A DNA stretch of 64,000 nt. Source: UBA2638 sp046293135 (lineage in GTDB: Bacteria; Pseudomonadota; Alphaproteobacteria; Micavibrionales; Micavibrionaceae). Where the stretch lies: the NCBI GenBank assembly GCA_046293135.1, contig JBKBPR010000002.1, positions 62,001 to 126,000 of the forward strand. The letters are read 5' to 3'. The translations under genes were made by a program, and so were the position numbers. Of this stretch, positions 48,761 to 60,808 are shown piece by piece; position 1 is the stretch's first letter; the number at the start of each line of letters is the position of its first letter. Under the pieces are notes generated by a model that was not told the DNA's origin, ran no database searches, and was given only the letters and a program-made list of their open reading frames with translations.

Positions 48761-49663
48761 TCAGGAAATCAAGAGCGCGGCAAAAAGCGCGAACAAATAA
48801 AACACGGAATAGCCGAACATCAACCGCGCAGGCTTAAGGTCTTCACTGCGCAAAACGCATAGCGCCGTGAAAATGAAAAACCCGCTCAATATAGCGGCCA
48901 GAGCGCCATATAAAACGCCCGCATAGCCCAAAAACGCAGGCGCAACCGTAATCGGGAACAAGATCAAGGTATAAATCAGCATCTGGATTTTGGTGTGGCG
49001 CGCCCCCGCAACAACACTGAGCATCGGGATATTGGCGCGTTTATAATCTTCATTCGCGAACAACGACAGCGCCCAGAAATGCGGCGGCGTCCAAAAGAAA
49101 ATAATCGCAAATAAAAGCGCGGAGTAAAGCGTAATATCGCCCGTCACCATCGCCCAACCGATCATCGGCGGGAAAGCCCCCGCCGCGCCGCCAATCACGA
49201 TGTTTTGCGGTGTAGAGCGCTTGAGCCACATCGTATAGACAAACACATAAAACGCATTGGCAAAAGCCAGCAATCCGGCGGCCATCCAATTGAGCGCCAG
49301 CCCCATCACCATCACGCTCATCACGGATATAATCACGCCAAAAGCCAGCGCATCGTCAGGGTGAACACGGCCAGCGGGAATCGGGCGGTCTTTGGTGCGG
49401 TTCATAATCGCGTCGATATCGCGGTCATACCACATATTGATAGCGCCCGCCGCGCCCGCATTGAGCGAGAGGCACAGCATACCGACCATCAGCAAAAACG
49501 GGTGAATATCCGACATATTCGGGGCAATCCACATCCCGACAAAGCCCGTAAAAATCACAAGACTCATAACTTTGGGCTTGAGGAGCGCAAAGTAATCCTG
49601 CGGCGTGGCTTCGCCGCTATGCGTTACATCACTCATATCTGTTTTTGCAAAAGCTTTGGACAT
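48761..49663 (-). CDS. ctaB: protohaem IX farnesyltransferase (haem O synthase)
   Basis: The protein has 300 residues from the ATG at 49663; a TTG at 49693 and an inner ATG at 49636 are alternatives. It is a UbiA-superfamily membrane protein with DYFALLKPKVMSLVIFTGFVG, the Asp-rich NMWYDRDIDAIMNRTKDRPIPAG and YKRANIPML. It adds the farnesyl tail to haem B for cytochrome oxidase. It belongs with ctaC/ctaD upstream (one orphan ORF between). Confidence 0.95.
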   Translation of the reverse strand: MSKAFAKTDMSDVTHSGEATPQDYFALLKPKVMSLVIFTGFVGMWIAPNMSDIHPFLLMVGMLCLSLNAGAAGAINMWYDRDIDAIMNRTKDRPIPAGRVHPDDALAFGVIISVMSVMVMGLALNWMAAGLLAFANAFYVFVYTMWLKRSTPQNIVIGGAAGAFPPMIGWAMVTGDITLYSALLFAIIFFWTPPHFWALSLFANEDYKRANIPMLSVVAGARHTKIQMLIYTLILFPITVAPAFLGYAGVLYGALAAILSGFFIFTALCVLRSEDLKPARLMFGYSVFYLFALFAALLIS

Positions 49664-49763
49664 ATCAGCGCGCACACTAACAGTTTTGGCCAAAATTCCA
49701 AGAAAAAACTGATTTCATTTACAAGAGGGGACGATTTTTCAGATGCGGCTTACGCGGCCTAAA

Positions 49764-50186
49764 TTAACCAAACGTCCAAGTCATAGCAGGATTTTCGCGC
49801 GGCTTAACCACTATAGGATCGGGGTCAGTATCAACACCAAGCTTTTGAACAATTTCAGCGTGTTCTTTATAACCAGAACTTTTTAGGTCATCCATAACAT
49901 CCGCAGCGATTTCATCGAACAAATCAGGCTGTTCATTGGCGATGGATTGCATCAAGTTCACAGCCTTTTCAGGATTTCCATTGTGAATCAGGTTCATAAC
50001 TCTTGTTTTCACGGAGATTTGATCCGGCCGCAGTGAGGGTGCAGCCAACAAAGCTTCATCCTGATTGCCATTTGCAGCGCCGTGAAGATTAATGGGCGTA
50101 CCCTGATCCAGCCCTGCACGCGCGAATACAGCGCTCAACACGGGGGTACTGCCAACAATTTGCAATGGATTTGCGGATATAGCCAT
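49764..50186 (-). CDS. hypothetical protein, 140 aa, between ctaD and ctaB
   Basis: No family recognised. It is soluble, with a helical middle (KTRVMNLIHNGNPEKAVNLM, then EIAADVMDDLKSS) that resembles the two-helix units of TPR-type proteins. No signal or metal motif. Its place between ctaD and ctaB, on the same strand (53 bases after ctaD), is where a small oxidase-linked gene sometimes sits, but there is no sequence evidence for that role. Confidence 0.6.
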   Translation of the reverse strand: MAISANPLQIVGSTPVLSAVFARAGLDQGTPINLHGAANGNQDEALLAAPSLRPDQISVKTRVMNLIHNGNPEKAVNLMQSIANEQPDLFDEIAADVMDDLKSSGYKEHAEIVQKLGVDTDPDPIVVKPRENPAMTWTFG

Positions 50187-50239
50187 GAAAAAATCCTACC
50201 TCATTTCAAGCCCAGAGTCAAAACTCAGCAAAAGCGACG

Positions 50240-52799
<2,560 letters not shown>

Positions 52800-52918
52800 T
52801 GCTACCGTGAGTAAGTTTGTTTTTTAGTGGTTTTAAATATACCCTACGGCAAACGCAAGTAAAGAGTTGAATTGCTCCGCTAAAAAAGTTTTTAAAGCAA
52901 AAATAACCCCGAAAAAGT

Positions 52919-52948
52919 TATGAGCGCCTACCGAAATATGCGCTCATA
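52919..52948 (-). terminator. hairpin downstream of the surface-protein gene
   Basis: TATGAGCGC and GCGCTCATA form a perfect 9-base inverted repeat with a 12-base loop, 28 bases past the stop of the 52976-57820 gene. On the minus strand it is followed by AACTTTTT, a short T run, so it could end that transcript. The 52800-52918 part presumably contains the ctaC promoter. Confidence 0.5.
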
Positions 52949-52975
52949 TCCAACAAATTCAATATAATAGAGTAA

Positions 52976-55900
52976 CTAAGCCCGACGGCGGATCATCATC
53001 ACCATCATCACGCCCATCATTACAATCATCAGCGCCATTAGCCACTTATCGAAGCTTGTGCGCTCATGATTAAACCCTGTATGACGTGAAAGGCCATGAA
53101 CCTGCTCCAAAATCTCAGCTTGCGCCGTTCTGATATCCTGTAATTCAGTTTTCAGCGCTAAATTTTCGTCTTTCAGAGCTTTCGAAGCCTCAATCAGCGG
53201 CGTAATCAGGCCGATATAGTTCACAGATTTCGTGCCAATTTCATCATCCGCCGTATTAACCAGTTCAGGGAATATTTTTTCTAATTCCTGCGCCATCACA
53301 CCAAGGCTGATACGCTGTTGTGGATCATCTTTCATACGATATGAGTATGTATCTACGGCCATCAAGCGCTCTAAAATCATATCGCGATCAATTGGCTCGA
53401 CATCTGTTTTAAAGCGCATATCCGAAAGGTTATGAAGAGTTCCCGAATATGCTATATCTCCCGCAACATGCAATGCATAAGATGGGTTATTCGTACCGAT
53501 ACCGACTTGTTGTGTTCCACCATTTCCAAAGTGAATGCGTGAAGCACTCAACTCTGTCCAGACGCTACCGCCAACCGTCGTCCATGATGCGCCATTGTAA
53601 AACTGTAGTACACCTGCGGTTGTATTGAACACCATCAAGCCCGTTGCAGGGGTTGCAATAGCATCCCGCTGCGCCGCCGTCATACGCGGAGGTAAGAAAC
53701 CGCGTGTGGTCGAGGACAGCTCTAACAATGACGAAGCGTTGATAGAGGCCGCATTCACAACACCAATACCAATCTGGGTTTCAACAACGGCGGGCGTGCT
53801 CACATCATCCAAAACGCCAAATATCGAATTACCGATATTCAACTGACGCGCTGCTGTTCCGCTAGTCACATCTGTCTGTCTGCCGATCAGGATGTTATCA
53901 GCACCGTTCCGCAATGACAAACCTGTCTGCGCACCGATAAAGGTATTGCGGTGGTTATTATGGCCGGTTGCATCCCGCGCAGAGGCTTCTCCGATATAAA
54001 CATTATCATCACCTCTATGGTCAAATCCTGAAAAACCGCCCTTAAATGCCTCACGGCCAATCAGAACATTTCTATTACCGGCCATATATCCACCTACCAA
54101 ATGACCGATACCAACGTTATTGTCACCGCCACCGCCATTGGATGTAAACATTGCCAAGTCACCCATAGCCGTGTTTCTATTACCCGAAAAGCCCATTAAG
54201 GCTTCATGACCGACAGCCGTGATACCGGCCCCGGTTGTTATATAACGTCCAGCCTCATCACCAATCGCGAAAAAGCTTTGCCATGAATCACCATTGTAGT
54301 TTTCACCGGCAAATCGTCCCATCGCCAGAAGTCTGCCTGTATTCACCGCAGAAACCGCTGCCCTACGGCCGATTGCTATCGAACCATTATTATTTTGGGT
54401 TACTTGCAAAGCGCTATGACCAATCGCAATATTGTTATCACCCGTCGTCAAAGCCGCCGCTGCATTTTGTCCGATCGCAATGTTATATTCACCGCCTGCA
54501 GCAATATTTGCGCCCGCACCTTGCCCCATAAACATATTAAAGTTCGTTGTATAATTCGTCGCCGCATCACTTAAATCATTAATTGCGCCGCCGCCACCAC
54601 CGCCGCCGCCGCCACATGCGTCTGTTGACCATATTCCCGCGTTGTAAACGAGGCAGTCCCCGTTCGCCACGCTGCTAAGATCAACATCACCCAAACCGCT
54701 CAATAGAGGGTTAATATAGTTTGGAGCATCTCCTGATCTTTGTCCTAAAATTAAGCTTGTATCCGCGCGAACACTTCCTACAACATGAAGACGATTAGCC
54801 GGTGCTGTCGTGCCAATACCCACATCACCTTCACTTGAAACACGCATCGCTTCAGCGTTATTGCTGGTAAACACAATCGTATTGGCTGTGCCGTCTCCGG
54901 CTGTATCAACCTCGATATGCGTGGTGTTGTTATCGTCTTCGATCCGTGAAGAAATATCTTCGCCACCAGCGCCGCCACCGACATTCACCCAGTCCAGACC
55001 ATCCCAGAACTGCAGCAAATTCACATCGGTGTTGTATACCATCAAGCCCACAGCAGGCGCGGCAATCGCATCGCGGGCATCTTCATCCATACGCGGAGGC
55101 AAGAAACCGCGCGTCGTGGAGGAGAGCTCCAACAAGGCCGAGGCGCTCGGCGTCGCCGTACCAACGGCAAGTGCGCCACTATCGGTCACACGCATCGCTT
55201 CGGCGTTGTTGCTGGTAAACACAATCGTATTGGCCGTGCCGTCTCCGGCTGTATCAACCTCGATATGCGTGGTGTTGTCATCGTCTTCAATCCGTGAGGC
55301 TACATCAATCTCAATCGCCCCATCACCGACATTCACCCAGTCTGCGCCATCATAGAACTGCAGCAATCCATTATCGCCCGCATCCAGATTGAAAACCACC
55401 AACCCCGTTGCGGGTGCTGCAATCGCATCGCGCTGTAACTCAGTCATCCGCGGCGGTAAGAAACCGCGTGTCGTAGATTCCAATTGCAATAACGCGGACG
55501 CGCTCTCTGCCGTCCCACCGATCAACAAATTACCACTGGCCGTTAAGCGCATTTTTTCAGTGACACTTCCGGTGCCTCGCGTTAAAAACGCAAGATATGC
55601 ATTATCCGCATCATTCCATACAGCATTGATATCCGCCATATTTACGCTGGCTGCCCCTGAGAACCTTAATCCTGTGCCATGGCCAGCAGACGCCGCCGTT
55701 GTGTTGAGCAATTGTAAAACATGCGCAGTAGAGGCAGAAAGTAACCTTATATTTGTCCGACCATTAACATTGAGCAGATTGGCAGGGTTATTGCTGAGGC
55801 TCATTCTCTCAACGCCCTCAGCCACAAACACAATCGAGTTCGTCAAACCATCATTGGAAACATCAACGTCAACATAGGTATCGCCTTCTGTAGCCGGTGC

Positions 55901-57820
55901 AACAGGGGCATCAATAATCCGATTGGAAGAGATATCGCCCAACGCTGTATCGACATAAATCTTCGTTGCCGCATCCTGATCATCAATAGGGTCAGCAAGA
56001 TTAATAATTCTGTTATTGGCCGCGCTATTATCATTGATCAGAACTTCCGGCAAACCGTCACCACCGACGCCGTCACCGCCGCCGCCACTCGCACAAGCTT
56101 GGACGAAGAGGACACCACCATCAACTTTCAAACAGTCACCAGTAGCGGCCGCGCCTATATTCAATTCAGACACGCCAACAGCATTGGACGCAATCTTTGC
56201 GCTGGTAACGGAGTTGTCAGTAATAGTCGTCACACCAGTTGAGCTGATTGTGACATCACCCGACATATCTACGGAGTTATAACTTGTGCCATCTGCCACC
56301 AATATACGGCCAGCCGTATTATCGCTTAAAACAAGATTGCCATTTAAATTCAAACTGCCATCAATGAAGGCGCTGCCATTCACGGATAACGTATTTGTTA
56401 AACCATCAACATCAAATGAATCAGGATAACCGATTGCGATACGCTTATTTTCCAAATCACCGTGAATAACATCACCGATATTCAAATAATCAGAAGTTGC
56501 ACCCGGTGTACTGGTTGTTACATTCCCCAACAGAATATTGCTGGTATCATCATCATTGCTGAGCATCCGCACACCATCAATCTGATATTCGATCGCTGTG
56601 TTGATAATCCCCGTAACGCCAGCATCACCAACAACATTCACGCCGGCATTCAACCATGTCACACCCGCAACGTTGAGCGTCCCGCCCAAGGTCGTAGCAT
56701 TTGCGCCCACAACTTCGAATGTATTGTTGATCGTAGTCGCACCACCGACATTCAGCGTTGAATCAAGCGTCGCCGCTCCTGTTACATTCAATGTGCCGCC
56801 CAAGGTTGTCGGGTTTGCACCACTTACCGTCAGGCCATTGTTAATCGTTGTCAGCCCTGCAATATTCACTTCGCCGCCAAGTGTCGTTGTATTGCCGGGG
56901 GATACCGTCAACGTACCGGATATAAGACCATTCCCGGCCAGCTGAACCGTTGTCCCCGGTGCAATCGGCGCGATCACATCTGTATTGATAATTGGTGAGC
57001 TCACCGTTAAGCCTGAGAGGCCGCCAGCGAAGCTAGCTCCGCCAGCAAATTCTGAATCATCGGTCGATGTTACGCGCAAGCGTCTATCAGTTTCCGCAGT
57101 CGAATCATCAACCGCCGCCCATAATCCGCCCGAACCCGACACAGCCTCAGTATATGTCAGCACTTCAATCAAATCATCGCCTTGCCTATTATTGGCCGCG
57201 GCTTGCGCACAAGTTGTCTGGAATTGTCTGTCAGGTCCCGCCGAAATAATGGCAATCGCAGGCGCGTTCAGACTTTCTTGTCCGGGAAGGTGATTGGCAC
57301 AGCCCGTAGCGCGGCCATTATCCCATGCACAATATCCATAGGTTACCCCCCAAGGATCAGTTATTGTTCCGCCAAGGCTTGGCAATAAACCACCATCGGA
57401 CGGCGCAGGGTTGCCACCAGCGGGAGTCCAGCCAACCGCTTCGGTATATTCAGTTGTGCCGCCCGCCATAACGTCATCATCCGCACCGCAATGATCGTTA
57501 TTCCCGGCATCAAGCAAAACAAGGCGCGCATTCAAACGCATCTGCGCTTTGGCTTCCTCGATTCTATTGACTTCGACCATTGTTGATAACGGCCCGCGCA
57601 TAGTCGACATAACCCCAGCGCCCAAAACCCCGACAACGGCGACAGCGCCGAAGAGTGTAAAAAAGACGTTTCCGGCTTCGGAACGTCTATTTTGATTCGG
57701 GCGGGAAGACTTTACCTTCGCATAAGCTGGTGATGGCTGCTGCCCGCGTTTCACAAACAATGATTTCAAAACCTTCAGAATTGAATTCACAATATGATTG
57801 TTGCCACTGTCATTGTGCAT
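52976..57820 (-). CDS. giant surface/fibre protein with S74-type intramolecular chaperone
   Basis: The protein has 1614 residues. A charged start is followed by one membrane segment at 51-72 (NVFFTLFGAVAVVGVLGAGV) in a pilin-like setting. A Thr/Asn-rich repetitive stalk (about 260-420; LGGTLNVTG and TTINN units) follows. Four copies of a tail-fibre-type unit (LSSTTRGFLPPRM, then QFYDGADWVNVG) come next, then YadA-like head repeats (NIAIGQNA, NIAIGHSA). The C-terminal S74 chaperone starts at 1465; LSDMRFK gives the Ser1466 and Lys1471 expected for self-cleavage. A hydrophobic helix at 1592-1610 plus RRRA ends the protein. A surface adhesin or fibre role is inferred. Confidence 0.85.
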   Translation of the reverse strand: MHNDSGNNHIVNSILKVLKSLFVKRGQQPSPAYAKVKSSRPNQNRRSEAGNVFFTLFGAVAVVGVLGAGVMSTMRGPLSTMVEVNRIEEAKAQMRLNARLVLLDAGNNDHCGADDDVMAGGTTEYTEAVGWTPAGGNPAPSDGGLLPSLGGTITDPWGVTYGYCAWDNGRATGCANHLPGQESLNAPAIAIISAGPDRQFQTTCAQAAANNRQGDDLIEVLTYTEAVSGSGGLWAAVDDSTAETDRRLRVTSTDDSEFAGGASFAGGLSGLTVSSPIINTDVIAPIAPGTTVQLAGNGLISGTLTVSPGNTTTLGGEVNIAGLTTINNGLTVSGANPTTLGGTLNVTGAATLDSTLNVGGATTINNTFEVVGANATTLGGTLNVAGVTWLNAGVNVVGDAGVTGIINTAIEYQIDGVRMLSNDDDTSNILLGNVTTSTPGATSDYLNIGDVIHGDLENKRIAIGYPDSFDVDGLTNTLSVNGSAFIDGSLNLNGNLVLSDNTAGRILVADGTSYNSVDMSGDVTISSTGVTTITDNSVTSAKIASNAVGVSELNIGAAATGDCLKVDGGVLFVQACASGGGGDGVGGDGLPEVLINDNSAANNRIINLADPIDDQDAATKIYVDTALGDISSNRIIDAPVAPATEGDTYVDVDVSNDGLTNSIVFVAEGVERMSLSNNPANLLNVNGRTNIRLLSASTAHVLQLLNTTAASAGHGTGLRFSGAASVNMADINAVWNDADNAYLAFLTRGTGSVTEKMRLTASGNLLIGGTAESASALLQLESTTRGFLPPRMTELQRDAIAAPATGLVVFNLDAGDNGLLQFYDGADWVNVGDGAIEIDVASRIEDDDNTTHIEVDTAGDGTANTIVFTSNNAEAMRVTDSGALAVGTATPSASALLELSSTTRGFLPPRMDEDARDAIAAPAVGLMVYNTDVNLLQFWDGLDWVNVGGGAGGEDISSRIEDDNNTTHIEVDTAGDGTANTIVFTSNNAEAMRVSSEGDVGIGTTAPANRLHVVGSVRADTSLILGQRSGDAPNYINPLLSGLGDVDLSSVANGDCLVYNAGIWSTDACGGGGGGGGGAINDLSDAATNYTTNFNMFMGQGAGANIAAGGEYNIAIGQNAAAALTTGDNNIAIGHSALQVTQNNNGSIAIGRRAAVSAVNTGRLLAMGRFAGENYNGDSWQSFFAIGDEAGRYITTGAGITAVGHEALMGFSGNRNTAMGDLAMFTSNGGGGDNNVGIGHLVGGYMAGNRNVLIGREAFKGGFSGFDHRGDDNVYIGEASARDATGHNNHRNTFIGAQTGLSLRNGADNILIGRQTDVTSGTAARQLNIGNSIFGVLDDVSTPAVVETQIGIGVVNAASINASSLLELSSTTRGFLPPRMTAAQRDAIATPATGLMVFNTTAGVLQFYNGASWTTVGGSVWTELSASRIHFGNGGTQQVGIGTNNPSYALHVAGDIAYSGTLHNLSDMRFKTDVEPIDRDMILERLMAVDTYSYRMKDDPQQRISLGVMAQELEKIFPELVNTADDEIGTKSVNYIGLITPLIEASKALKDENLALKTELQDIRTAQAEILEQVHGLSRHTGFNHERTSFDKWLMALMIVMMGVMMVMMIRRRA
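54841..55297 (-). repeat. direct repeat inside the surface-protein gene (348-base unit)
   Basis: Bases 54841-54949 and 55189-55297 are nearly identical (a few substitutions over 109 bases) and offset by 348 bases, that is 116 codons, in frame. Weaker copies of the whole unit continue on both sides (around 53600 and 55400). This is a recent tandem expansion of the fibre unit. Confidence 0.85.
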
Positions 57821-58144
57821 GATCTGCTCTCTTCATCTGGTCTTGAAAAAATTTAGGGATCGTGTTCGGGGTATTAAGAAGGGTGAATAGGCCACACCTT
57901 GTAAAAGGTACAACCTTTTTGATTCTACACTGAATATTCATGTTTTCAAAGATCATGAAATAAGCAATCTCCCCAAAGCCCTCACGGCGAAGCAGAGCAA
58001 AGGCTCTACTCAAGTTATTTTCCCACATCTTCTATTATTCAGGAAATTTATTTATAAATTGTTATGATTTGATTAGAATTTTACTTTTTTCGGGAAAATA
58101 TCCAAAAAAACCGCGGAGAATCGTTCTTTTGTGTCGTTTGGGCG

Positions 58145-58280
58145 TTTCGCCCCACTCTCCAGCTTTAAGTGGGGCGAAAGGTTTGTTAGATATTTCAGTA
58201 AGTTACGGGACGCTCGCCCCACTTGCCCCACTCGCCCCACTTGTTTTTGGCTGATTTGCACATATTCTACATAACACAAT
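58145..58280 (+). repeat. intergenic repeat A, copy 2
   Basis: It has the same module order as copy 1: a perfect 12-base inverted repeat (58145-58156 with 58168-58179), an AT-rich spacer, and three (C/T)GCCCCACT units at 58215-58241. It lies upstream of the surface-protein gene. The 985-base gap from 57821 to 58805 has no gene; besides this repeat, bases 57821-58144 hold only the presumed promoter of the surface protein and a small AAAAGGT-ACA-ACCTTTT hairpin at about 57903-57919. Confidence 0.85.
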
Positions 58281-58413
58281 ACTGGGGAAGGTTAGAAAAC
58301 TGAGGAAGGTGAGAAATTGGCTATGGCCATGGATTACAAGGATAAACCGTGTAATGACGCGGTAGTAAGGCCGTGTCATGACGTTTTCGATTGGTGTCAT
58401 CCGTCCCCTTTTT

Positions 58414-58514
58414 GTCATCCCCGCGGCTCTGCGCAGCAGAGCTTAAACGGCGGGGATCCGGTGAAAATTATGGCGGCATACTATCCGGATGCCCGCACAA
58501 GGCGGGCATGACGG
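58414..58514 (+). repeat. MITE-like palindromic repeat B, copy 2
   Basis: It is 101 bases long with the same terminal inverted repeats and the same two hairpins as copy 1 at 6303-6404. Left and right outer thirds are almost identical between copies, and the middle differs. Like copy 1 it follows repeat A in the same orientation. Confidence 0.8.
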
Positions 58515-58528
58515 CTGAGTTTGATTTC

Positions 58529-58624
58529 CTCCACAGAGATGAAAGAGTTTTAAAAAGAGAACACGGAGTTTGTTTATTCAGAGAAGAAAACTCTGTGAGC
58601 TCTTATAACTCTGTGCCTCTGTGG
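58529..58624 (+). repeat. CACAGAG-type inverted repeat
   Basis: CCACAGAG at 58530-58537 and CTCTGTGG at 58616-58623 bound a 94-base imperfectly self-complementary stretch that contains further CTCTGTG words. It resembles short dispersed repeats seen in many genomes. It is present only in this mosaic, not in the one at 6 kb. Confidence 0.55.
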
Positions 58625-58712
58625 TGAAAGACATGAGATCCTTCGCGTTCGCTCAGGATAACGGCGGAGGCACGGATTCTTGGTGTTTTGGTGACTTGGT
58701 GGTTTATATTCT

Positions 58713-58740
58713 TCTGGATTCCGGCTTTCGCCGGAATGAC
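58713..58740 (+). repeat. REP-like palindrome
   Basis: ATTCCGGC-TTTC-GCCGGAAT (58718-58737) followed by GAC is a perfect 8-base hairpin of the common GTCATTCCGGC type. It is single here. Together with repeat C it occupies the last 90 bases before the ABC1 kinase 3' end and might serve as its terminator. Confidence 0.6.
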
Positions 58741-58742
58741 AC

Positions 58743-58801
58743 TGTTTGATTAAGGCGCAATTCGCCCCTGAGCCAAAACCAATATATGATTAAATTCCCA
58801 A
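58743..58801 (+). repeat. intergenic repeat C, copy 2
   Basis: It resembles 6418-6486 (GTTTGAT at one end, AATATATGATT near the other, ending AATTCCCA) and, like copy 1, abuts the 3' end of a minus-strand gene. Confidence 0.6.
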
Positions 58802-58805
58802 TATG

Positions 58806-60170
58806 TCAAGGGGAATATTTTTGCAGCAATGTGCTTTGCCGCGCGGTCACAGCCTTTTCATCGTAATTTTCGATCAGCTCATTGAAAATCTTATACCAGT
58901 TAATCTCAGCATTGAGGTGAATAAACACAGAGCCAAGCCCCAGCGCCGCCCTGTCCATGAACACAAATTCACGCGGAACGCTGATCCCGCCGCGCTCCTT
59001 GCCCAGCTCGCGCAGCTTTTTATGGACTTTTTCAGCCGTATCACGCCCGTAAACCGCGCCTTCAGCGTGACCGATCGGACGGATTTTATCCTCCATCAAC
59101 GGCCCATAGAGGAAATTCGCCCAGATATTAAGCGTTTCAATCTGCTCCTTTGATAAATCGGAAAAGCCCCATGTTTCATAGGCATGCACGGCGAGATCCA
59201 TATCATTGTGCATCAGCGCTTTATAGAGATTAATCACCCCGCCGACAAATTCCGCGCCAAACACGCGCACACAGCCGAAATCAAGCAAGTTCAGCGATAA
59301 ATCCTCGCGCACCGTGTAATTGCCCAGATGCGGGTCACCGTGAATAATGCCGTAATAATAAAGCGGCACATACCAAGCCCGAAACATATTCATGGCGATG
59401 GCGTTTCTTTGCTCCTGCGGCGCGTCCTTATAGGTCAGGATTTTAGAGCCTTGCAGCCATGTCGCCGTCAACAAACGGTCGGTCGAAAGCGCATCAATCA
59501 CCTGCGGCACATGAACGCCGCGCTCATCTTTGAGCATATCGTCATACATCTTACAGCGGCGGGCTTCCAGCGCATAATCCAGCTCTTCGCGGAGGCGCTC
59601 AGCCAGCTCGGCATGAATATGCTCGGTGCGAATGGCCTTATCGTAGCGCTCATAGACCGAAAAAATAATCCGCAGCTGGTTGAGGTCGGCATCAATCGCC
59701 GATTGCATATCGGGATATTGCAGCTTACAGGCCAGTGCGCGCCCCTCATGATCAGTGGCCTTATGCACCTGCCCCAATGAGGCGGCGGCGGCGGCTTCCT
59801 TCTCAAAGCTTGCAAAACGGCCTTCCCAATCGGCGCCCAGCTCGGCCTTCATGCGGCGTTTGACAAACGGCCAGCCCATCGCGGGGGCATCGGATTGGAG
59901 CTGCTGCAAGGTTTGCGCGTATTCGGGCGGCAAGGCTTCGGGGATGGTGGCGAGGATTTGCCCGACCTTCATCAACGGCCCTTTTAAGTTGCCCAAGGCC
60001 TTGACCAGCGCTTCGGCATGTTCCTGACGCTCGATCTTGATGCCCAGATAGCGCTCTCCCGCCAGCTTTGCGGCCAGCCCCGCCATCGTGCCAGATACAC
60101 GGCCATAGCGCGCCAAGCGCCCGCCGAGGGTGTTTTTGTCAAAGGATTGCGTCACCGGTTTTTCTTTCAT
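58806..60170 (-). CDS. ABC1/UbiB-family atypical kinase
   Basis: The protein has 454 residues with no membrane segment at the C-terminus. The ABC1 fold is recognisable: an N-terminal KxGQ motif (LMKVGQILAT), the Ala-rich nucleotide loop in AAAAASLGQVHKA, HGDPHLGNY (catalytic loop) and LDFGCVR (metal site). It belongs to the short AarF/ABC1 group related to UbiB/COQ8, which supports ubiquinone synthesis and lipid homeostasis. ATPase rather than protein kinase activity is known for relatives. It is monocistronic. Confidence 0.9.
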   Translation of the reverse strand: MKEKPVTQSFDKNTLGGRLARYGRVSGTMAGLAAKLAGERYLGIKIERQEHAEALVKALGNLKGPLMKVGQILATIPEALPPEYAQTLQQLQSDAPAMGWPFVKRRMKAELGADWEGRFASFEKEAAAAASLGQVHKATDHEGRALACKLQYPDMQSAIDADLNQLRIIFSVYERYDKAIRTEHIHAELAERLREELDYALEARRCKMYDDMLKDERGVHVPQVIDALSTDRLLTATWLQGSKILTYKDAPQEQRNAIAMNMFRAWYVPLYYYGIIHGDPHLGNYTVREDLSLNLLDFGCVRVFGAEFVGGVINLYKALMHNDMDLAVHAYETWGFSDLSKEQIETLNIWANFLYGPLMEDKIRPIGHAEGAVYGRDTAEKVHKKLRELGKERGGISVPREFVFMDRAALGLGSVFIHLNAEINWYKIFNELIENYDEKAVTARQSTLLQKYSP

Positions 60171-60333
60171 TCATACAGGCTGTGAATTTTTAGAGCGTAG
60201 ATTATAGATGGCGCTGTCCCCCCGAAAAGTCCAGAAAAAATCATTTGCCGCTTTGCGGCGCGTATGAATTTCCTGTATACTCGAATGTGATAGTTTGATC
60301 GTCTTATTGTCATCATTTTGAGGTGTTTTTCAC

Positions 60334-60672
60334 ATGACTTATCGGATTTCGCGCCCATTGGCCTTTTTATGTGCTGCCGTTCTAGGGGGTTTTGTCTTGA
60401 TCGCCGCGCAAGATTCAGCGCAGGCACAAAATTTAAACACAACAGATACATGCACGACACCGCGTGCGAATTACCCCATGGCGGTGGAAGACCCTAATCG
60501 CTGGAACTATTGCGATATTTATATGCGCCGTTTTGCCTATCGGGAAACGCATCTGGAGTTAAAAAACATGATGGAAGAACGTGCGAAAAACTTCCGCGCC
60601 AGTTCGCAAACCTCGATTGAGGGCTATGAGCAGGCTCTGCGTAATCACCATGCCTCTTTGAGGAGCGAGTAA
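60334..60672 (+). CDS. small exported protein, 112 aa
   Basis: The protein has a signal peptide (hydrophobic 8-27, cleavage after AQA near 32) and an 80-residue mature part with two cysteines (CTTPRANY and WNYCDIYMRR) that could form a disulfide. Family not recognised; periplasmic or surface location is inferred. GAGGTG before the ATG (about 60320) is a good ribosome-binding site. It lies 137 bases before ctaG, so it could be co-transcribed with the oxidase genes. Confidence 0.65.
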   Translation: MTYRISRPLAFLCAAVLGGFVLIAAQDSAQAQNLNTTDTCTTPRANYPMAVEDPNRWNYCDIYMRRFAYRETHLELKNMMEERAKNFRASSQTSIEGYEQALRNHHASLRSE

Positions 60673-60808
60673 CGGACGAATAATAGGCTTATTTTTCAAA
60701 CGCCCGACATCCGTAACATCAACGCCAAGCCAAAATAAATAAAAACGAAAATCCTTGAATTTTCGGGCTGATTTGCTTATTTCCATTACTGAAAAGAGCA
60801 AGGACATC

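Noticed and set aside
57810..58028. 72-codon minus-strand frame just upstream of the surface-protein gene
   Set aside because: Overlaps the next start, no family; the phrase near its start looks like a dispersed repeat read in frame.
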